From Acanthaster planci (Eukaryota; Echinodermata; Asteroidea; Valvatida; Acanthasteridae): 64,000 bases of DNA. The DNA lies in the NCBI RefSeq assembly GCF_001949145.1, contig NW_019091638.1, positions 300,127 to 364,126 of the forward strand, read 5' to 3'. This document shows positions 57,349 to 64,000 of this stretch, one piece after another (position 1 is the stretch's first letter; the number at the start of each line of letters is the position of its first letter). The translations under genes and the position numbers were made by a program. The notes beneath the pieces were generated by a model. It was not told the DNA's origin and ran no database searches. It saw only the letters and a list, made by a program, of their open reading frames with translations.

Positions 57349-60300
57349 CTGCATAACATGAGAGAAAAGCAAGGGGGCATTTGATTTCTCAACAGAATAA
57401 AATACAAACAAATCAAAATACAAAACCAAAACACGAAACCAGACATAACACAAAAAGCAGCGGCAAGCTGCCCATCAAAGGAGTGACCTAGGTTATATAG
57501 TGGGATTCTGGACAGGTTAACAATTTAATGCTTACAGAAGCTTCCTTTCATGCTGAACTGTCTGTTTGTCCCTATCTGCTGGGGTCAAAGTTTCTGGCCC
57601 TCATCGCTTAGGGGCATTAGTGTGTCATAAGAGTCTATTTAATATGCTCTGGGACCTTTTGAATTTTAATATACAGGATGACAAATAAGGTTTCCTTTTT
57701 CCACCGGTATGCACACATTACATGATCACTGATGATACCGTACGCTGCACGTTAACAGACTCTCATCTGATAACATTAAATCTTTACAGCTATAATGCAA
57801 ATGCTGGGTTTTTTATTTTGTTTTGATATGCCACAACAAAGCAAAGCAAGATACACTGGGGAGCATAAATTCCACTTCAAATATATATGTTCCAATGGGT
57901 ATAAATTCCATACAGAATAATAAAATCACAATTTAAACTTTGGGTTAAAAGAAATAGAATGGATAGAAGATAAATCCTTAATGTTCAGAGCATTTAGAAT
58001 GTACTAGGGAAACAAGTCTTTTAATGAGGAATTGTCATACTTCGCACTGAGAATGTACAGGTATATCAATGTGATTGTAAGCACACCAAGCCTGGAAACT
58101 TTGGCTAACATACAGTCATTTGCAAAAGTTTAAGACCACTTTGAATTTTATTGGTATTTCTAAGCCTGCATTACACTGTCTCACTGAATGATTACTTAAC
58201 AGGATTTTACAGTGGTATATACCCATTTGAAAAACTTTTTGGCAAAGGCAGGTCTTGTGTGACATTTTGTCTGCAAGGCAGCATGGGTAAAAAAAAAGCC
58301 AGTCTAAGCAATCAGAAATAAGGGAAGGCACACTGAATATTAGACTGTTAACATGTCAAATCATGGAAATGTAGTCAAAAATGTTCAACCAATGTACTAA
58401 GGTTACACGTTAAAAATAAACATAAATTGCCATGATTGATTGGTTTAAGTTTGGTTTTCCTTCAGGTTAATGCATTTTCTGTGGGTGATCCTAAACTTTT
58501 GCAAATGACTGTATACTAGATATAGTCAAATCCAGTAGTGTTTAACCCCTTGATGCCAAGATTTTTTTCTGAAACCGTCTCCAAGAATTCCAGCCTCGCT
58601 TGGCCACAAAGGCCACCTGCCAAACTGCAAATTCTCGGTTTGAGGCCCTGCGTGCTCTGCATGCTTTGATTAACACAGTGAAAAGGCTCATTGTTCGGTG
58701 GCATGCGGCTCTATTCACGCTTCCACATTCTTGTTGCCTCTTTTCAAAGTGGGGACTATTGTGTAGCTGGTGATTATGATGCAAATTCGGCCTTTTCATT
58801 CTTGGCAACACACAAAGGCAATCACCATATATACAAGAGCCACTGTATGTCTTCTTTCACCATGTTTGCTCGAGCATGGACCAAAAAAATTGGCTGAAAA
58901 GCGGGCTGAGGGATCTCAATTTTTACGGCAGCTCTTACTACTTCCGGTGCGAAGGGGTTAACAGGACACTCCCAATGGCCACCTTTATGGTGAAAAACAC
59001 TGTGTTTGGTCTTATACAGAGAGACTGCTATGGAAAAGTGGCTCAGAATAATAATGATCACATGGCTTACTGCTACTGGTGGAGGCCACAGCAAATCGCT
59101 GGTGATAGTGCTCCCTGGGTCATTAGATTTGTCTATAGAATGGGGGGGAGGCAAGCGACAAAATTTTGGGGCCTGAGGTACAAAGTGTCTCGAGCCACTT
59201 ACTCTCTTGAATTAACCGTCTTGCTTCTCTCATATAACCATCAGCACCCTCCACATCTATCTTGTTCAATGCCAGAATGGCAGGTTTACCAGTCAGCTCT
59301 TGTTTATACAGCTCAAGCTCCTGTGCAGAAAAGACAGAGAGAAAAAAAATCTGTTGACATTTCTTTTTACACTTGTCTAATATGAGCACGAAATCAACAT
59401 GTTGCAAGTTGTTTTGCTTCAATTTCAACATCAGTAATCACACATGATACGTGTCACAATTTAGGTATGAAGACTCAGCCTGCTACTGATGAATGCATCT
59501 CTAAAGTCTCAAGTTGACAGTTAAATTAAAGTTGGTTCAAGAGTAAGCATTGTTTTTCTTGAATTAGGGGAAGAAGATATAACCTTTTGCAAAAGCTTGT
59601 GAATGAAATTGGCTAAAATTTGGTTAATTGTTTTACTTCTGTGTCTGCAGCCAATTAAATCCTGTTATCAGTTATTACAGAGCACAGTCCATCTCCAACT
59701 TTATCAGCATTCTGGCTATCAACCTTCCTGAATCTGGTAACCAGGGACGCATTCTTTGAACTAGAAATGTTCAAGTGGCATTAAGCTCCATGTACTGTAC
59801 AAGCCTGTTGGTTAGGCTCTACCTTCCTCAATCCCGGAGGTTTTGAGGGCCAATAGCACTGAAGGGTCTGAGGTATACATTTGTGTGGTACACATTCCAG
59901 AGTGTGGTAGCCTGCCTCATGAATGTTTCTGCATTAGGATTTTGGCCAAGTCTCGGGCAAAAAATCAAGTTAAAAATGATAACACACTGAAATTTGTGCA
60001 TTTTGTTCAATAAGCATGTCCATTTCCTTTCATATTTGGGTAATTCCAGAAATTTGGGGGCCCTTTTTTTTTTTGGTGTTCCTGTCATATCTGACATATG
60101 ATTTTGTAAGTTCAGAACACATTTTCTAATTTCTAAGAGTGATGAAATAATGCAAATTACCTGCCAAACAAATAGTAATAGTTTGAGATCAATCTCAGTG
60201 ATATTTCCATGTCAAATAACAAAGGTCAGATGCAACAGTGACCCAAAATGTCACACCTTTGGACCCCTAATTTCTGGAATTACCAGTTTCACCTTTTCGG

Positions 60301-63300
60301 CAGTTCTCACTATAAGTTGAATCATAAAACAAAATCATTTCTTGTATGTTTTTCTCATCACTTAAATATTGCAGGTTCCCATTGGTTGGTTGGCATATTA
60401 CAGATGGGCCAGGAACCATTCCACGGCACTGGAGCCACACTAATACATGTTGGAAACAAGTTAGAAGAGTCATGCAAGCACTGTTGAAAACACTAAAACT
60501 AAAAAAATATTTAATGAAGATTTCTGCAAATTGAGACACAATGTCTGTCTGCATAAAATCCTTTCCTTGAAGTGGTAAAAAATGCAAGATTTTCATATCA
60601 AAGTCACCAGTGTTGCATGCACATACTTGGTGACAGGTTTATGATGATCTGGACTGTGCTGCATGTTGGCTGTTGGTCGTTCACAGATTTCTCAAAATAT
60701 GGAGGGCCTGACGTTTCGATCCTAGCAGAATCTTTCTCAAAGGCAAAATGACAAGTGGACAGGACAAACAAGCAAACAGATGACCAACCAAGTATGGGTG
60801 AATGCAGGAGGACAAAAGGAAAGGTCAAGAAAGATGCAGGCTGGATAAAGGGGACTGCATGAAAGGCACTGTTGAACAACAAAGGATCGTAAAGTGGGAA
60901 GAGATTAAAGAAAAAATACAATGGAATGAACTGGACTCTAAGTGGGAAGGGGGGCATAATCTGCAAACAAAAGAGATAAAAAGAAAAAAGTGTTAATTAG
61001 TAGTTTCCCTCTTGGGTGTTCAGGCCATGGGGTTCTATGGTGCGCAGGCGTTTGATCCAAAGCTTCTCCCTGTTAGAGCAACCAGCATCTTTATGGTGCC
61101 CAAGTGATTCTATGCCCTGTAAGATCATGTCAGACATAGAATGGTTAGGAGGTTTGAAGTGGTGGCCTGCAGGGGTATCTAGTCATTTGGTGTTCACCAT
61201 GGATCTATGGCCATAGAAACGCTTCTTGAGAGTGTTCTTAGTCTCTCCAACATACTGAACACTGCACACCCTGCAAGAGATAAGATCTATGACATTAGAA
61301 GAGCTACAAGTGATAGTGCCTTTGGTTCTGTGGGTGGTACCGGAGGAGTGTCCAAAGAATGTATCTGATTCCAGGATATGGTTGTGGCAAACAACACATC
61401 TGTTAGAATCACACTTGAACGTGCCATGCTGGGAGGTAGGAAGGGTATCCAAAGGGGGCACTTCTGCCCGAATGATAAGGTCCCAGGTTGCAGGGACACC
61501 TGTAGGCCACAAGTGGGGTGTCTGGGATGGCACTGGCTAGGCGGTCTGAAGTGTGGAGGATATGGTGATTGTCGGTGATTATTTGCGGAGGGGAGGAAGA
61601 CAAGGATGGAAAGTGGTGACCAAGGGAACCATGGGGGTTGTTTCGTCATGGGGGGGTCTTCTCCTTGAGTGCAAGACTTCTAGGGACGGAGTGGGCCCTA
61701 TTGATAGAGTGTTGAACCTCGTGATTTCCTTAACTTATGAGTCAATATCATCAGTCATAATGTTTGGTACAAATGTATAGAAAACATAAGAGCCAAGGGG
61801 AATGTGCGGTATACCTGATTGTTTGGTATAGCAGTGTTTGGTATAGCAATGTTTGGTATAGCAATGTTTGGTATAGTAGTATTGCACTGTAGTGTAGACT
61901 GCATGGGTTGCAATAATCTAGAAGTCATATTATATCATGAAGCACTTTAATTGCTCAATGCTAATGTATATGTCAAGTACAAGAAAACTATCAGGGTTAT
62001 TTTCCCATGAGAGACCAGTATGCATTCAGGTACATGGTAATTAGAAATAAGGTTATAAAAGGCCTTTAAAAAATGTGGTATTAAGTGGCAAAGTCCATTT
62101 TGGGGGTCGCCTTATTGGACGTAGTCTGGTTCCCTGCACAAAGATTCCTGGACGACCCTTGATAACGATTCGTCGGGTAGTCAGAATCATGGAGTCTGGT
62201 ATCCAGACTATATGGAACGAACTTAACCAATGCCCGTGTGTGGATGAGTATATGTTTTCTGTATGGTAACTGTACAGAAAACATTCCTCCATGATCACGA
62301 ACATGTACATCCATACTGCACTGTCGAGTCGTGATGTGATATGCAAGTGGCTTGCTGTCTTTGCTTCATCCTTAGGGGCACATGATCAATTATTGAATTG
62401 GTAGGATAATAATCGAGAACAAATTTGCTGGGATCGACCATGGAGGTAGAAATAAGCCACGGTAAATCAAAGCCATTGAATTAGTGCAAGGAATCATAAT
62501 GTACATAGGCAATACATGTGTACGTGTAAGTCGGCAAAATGATGCCTTCAGCACAAGTCGGCGTTCGCGTAAGTCGTCATAATTTCTTGAGTTCCGAAAG
62601 TGCCGACTTAGCCAGAGTTTACCGTATCTTTAAGAATAAACTTCTGTATTTTCTCAAGTATTGCTCAATTTATCTTTACCTTCCTGTGGCAACAATCACA
62701 AACAGTGAAGACATATGTAAGCAAAAAATATCGGCAAAATTTTACAGTTGGAAATTTGACACTGAAATCTGACACAAATGCTAGAGACAAAACCAAATGT
62801 TAGAATGATGTAAAATAATAAACAGTGCCATTCCATGATAGTGACTGAATACCTGATTGAGAAGCATGACAGTTTCAAAGGCACTTCGGAATGGATGTCT
62901 GTCAGATAGTTGGAAGCCATGAACATCTACCATAAAAAGCAACAATTTGGTCCTTTCTACGTGCTGCAGGAATCGGTGGCCCATGCCATAGTTCATGTGA
63001 GCGCCCTCTATCAATCCAGGTAGGTCAGCCAAACTAATCTGGTTATAACAAGCAAACAAAAAAAATCTTTTGATGATTACCAGTACGACTCTTTCCGCTG
63101 GCTAATTTGACAAGCCAACCCTTAGAGGGACTGAAAAGAAAAAGTGAAGTTCTGTACACATTCTGACAAAAATTTGAAAGTAACATTCCTATAAAATACA
63201 CAGGTCAAGTCTGACTGGGCAAAAACTGTACTGGCATATGAAGTATGAATGTCTTTAGGTGTTCCCAAGTTTCAAAGAAATTTATCTCAGTATGCAGCCG

Positions 63301-63688
63301 AGTTAAAGGACAAAACACTTGTCAAAAGAGCTCAAAAGAGCTCTAAATTCACTATTAAGGTTATGGTTCCTGCATGGCTGTTATGTTTAAATTACAAAAT
63401 GCACAAACTAGATGTGGGTCTACTGTATATTTGCAAAAACTCAAAGGAAGACACAGAAATAAACTACCCCAGTGACCCCAACATTCAAACCGAGTCTCAT
63501 GCTAACATTTTTCTTTTGAAAGTTCAGAAACTTGATTTAAGTCACTCCACAAGGCCAGAGTAACGTACATCAAGGAACCTTTTCAAACCAAAAAAGTTCA
63601 ATTGTTGGGCAATGGGAAAGAAAGTAAGTACTTACTTGTCTCTGATCAGGATATTCAATTACTCCAACTTGAGGTCTGATGGTTGTGA
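57161..63688 (-). CDS. GTPBP10: GTP-binding protein 10 (Obg-family mitochondrial GTPase), last four coding exons; 5' part outside the window
   Basis: Minus-strand exons: 63636-63688, 62853-63038, 59203-59320, 57161-57348, all with GT/AG sites and matching phases (183 residues present). GTPBP10 is a mitochondrial Obg GTPase needed for large-subunit ribosome assembly. Visible motifs: the switch I Thr pair in [11 protein letters not shown]3 in [11 protein letters not shown], the Obg-type [20 protein letters not shown] segment, [21 protein letters not shown]4 NKID in [11 protein letters not shown], and G5 in [23 protein letters not shown] and AFETVMLL are diagnostic for GTPBP10 rather than GTPBP5. 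The N-terminal Obg domain and the P-loop (G1) must lie beyond 64000. It is convergent with ACMSD. The stop is TGA at 57163-57161. Confidence 0.93.
58113..58511. mobile_element. Tc1/mariner-type MITE in the last GTPBP10 intron
   Basis: TA-CAGTCATTTGCAAAAGTTTA at the left and AACTTTTGCAAATGACTG-TA at the right, perfect inverted ends with TA flanks. The 399-bp interior has no transposase. Confidence 0.85.
59203..59320 (-). CDS. GTPBP10: GTPBP10 penultimate exon
   Basis: Acceptor TTCTGCACAG|GAGCTTGAG; 39 codons plus one base, with NKID; donor GAGA|GTAAGT, phase 1. Confidence 0.93.
60037..60285. mobile_element. MITE with TGGGTAATTCCAGAAATTTG ends
   Basis: TGGGTAATTCCAGAAATTTG-GGGGCC at the left pairs with GGACCCCTAATTTCTGGAAT-TACCA at the right. 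A T11 run lies just inside the left end. In the GTPBP10 intron. Confidence 0.7.
60997..61740 (-). pseudogene. Penelope-like retroelement 3' part (GIY-YIG endonuclease), disrupted
   Basis: The minus strand reads, in order, [18 protein letters not shown], then (shifted frame) [16 protein letters not shown] and [13 protein letters not shown], then (another frame) [13 protein letters not shown] and [20 protein letters not shown] (GIY-YIG core with YVGET), [11 protein letters not shown], an in-frame TGA at 61185-61183, [27 protein letters not shown] and a TAA at 60999-60997. This is the usual order of Penelope-like elements downstream of the reverse transcriptase fingers. At least two frameshifts and one stop make it inactive. 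It sits in the GTPBP10 intron in sense orientation. 3' of it, GAGAAAGATTCTGCTAGGAT followed by CGAAACGTC (minus strand, about 60745-60710) resembles the terminal region of such elements. Confidence 0.82.
61821..61880. repeat. Tandem repeat, 4 x 15 bp
   Basis: GTTTGGTATAGCAAT repeated four times with single-base variants, in the GTPBP10 intron just 5' of the Penelope-like remnant. Confidence 0.9.
62853..63038 (-). CDS. GTPBP10: GTPBP10 exon with G3 motif
   Basis: Acceptor TATAACCAG|ATTAGT; 62 codons, [20 protein letters not shown] to [10 protein letters not shown]; donor CAG|GTATTC, phase 0. Confidence 0.95.
63636..63688 (-). CDS. GTPBP10: GTPBP10 exon with switch I
   Basis: Acceptor ACATTTCAG|TCACAACC completes a codon from the unseen upstream exon; 17 codons, [17 protein letters not shown]; donor CAA|GTAAGT. 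Too short to be found by length. Confidence 0.88.
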
Positions 63689-64000
63689 CTGAAATGTAAA
63701 ACAAAATTTCACATTGCAAAATGGCATTGCAGTTTTAATGCAGGTTTGCAATCCAACCTGGTCCCACTCAACAAATAAGCTCACATCCAAATGTATCTTG
63801 GACTCTAGACTTCAGAAAGCATTTTCTTAACAGTCTTTGCAAAGTCTTGCACATTAGCATACATGAATATTCCAGGCTCTTAAAGGAAATATGAATTGGG
63901 AATTCAGCTCAACTCATTTTCATACAAATTACTATGCACTACAATACAACCAAGATTTAAATACTTCTTTTCATGTGCAGAAAAGTTATGTTATGGGTAT

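Overview
Genomic DNA from an animal, by the look of it a marine invertebrate. Coding sequence is split into short exons with canonical GT/AG splice sites, gene density is low, and short inverted-repeat transposons and Penelope-type retroelement remnants are everywhere. The palindromic word TACATGTA is very abundant between about 40 and 49 kb. A RAG1-family fragment together with vertebrate-like ACMSD and GTPBP10 suggests a non-vertebrate deuterostome (lancelet, hemichordate or echinoderm), but the species cannot be fixed from the sequence alone. There are two N gaps (19725-20603 and 52035-52131) and one isolated N at 47683.

1-40 kb. This part is mostly non-coding and transposon-rich. It holds one complete two-exon gene on the minus strand (24183-29783), a 343-residue type II membrane glycosyltransferase of the Nucleotid_trans (PF03407) family. 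The signal-anchor first exon of a tandem paralogue lies at 1552-1621, with the rest off the left edge. At 3139-3947 on the minus strand is a broken copy of the RAG1 N-terminal zinc-finger/RING region, with a frameshift and a TGA exactly where a RING cysteine is expected. Other items are a 75-bp perfect palindrome (21275-21435), a 632-bp inverted dimer with target-site duplication (36869-37500), a head-to-head duplication carrying a small conserved ORF (38729-39450), several MITE families with two or three copies each, and three GIY-YIG fragments of Penelope-like elements across the window.

40-64 kb. This part is genic. ACMSD (plus strand, eight coding exons, 42192-51516) encodes 2-amino-3-carboxymuconate-6-semialdehyde decarboxylase of the kynurenine pathway. 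It is complete, collinear with the human enzyme through all metal ligands, and has a lineage-specific C-terminal tail of about 30 residues that ends in a nuclear-localisation-like patch. Converging on it from the right is GTPBP10 (minus strand, last four coding exons at 57161-63688, 5' part beyond the window), a mitochondrial Obg-family GTPase involved in ribosome assembly. The space between them holds MITEs and an 8 x 29 bp minisatellite. No functional link between the genes is apparent.
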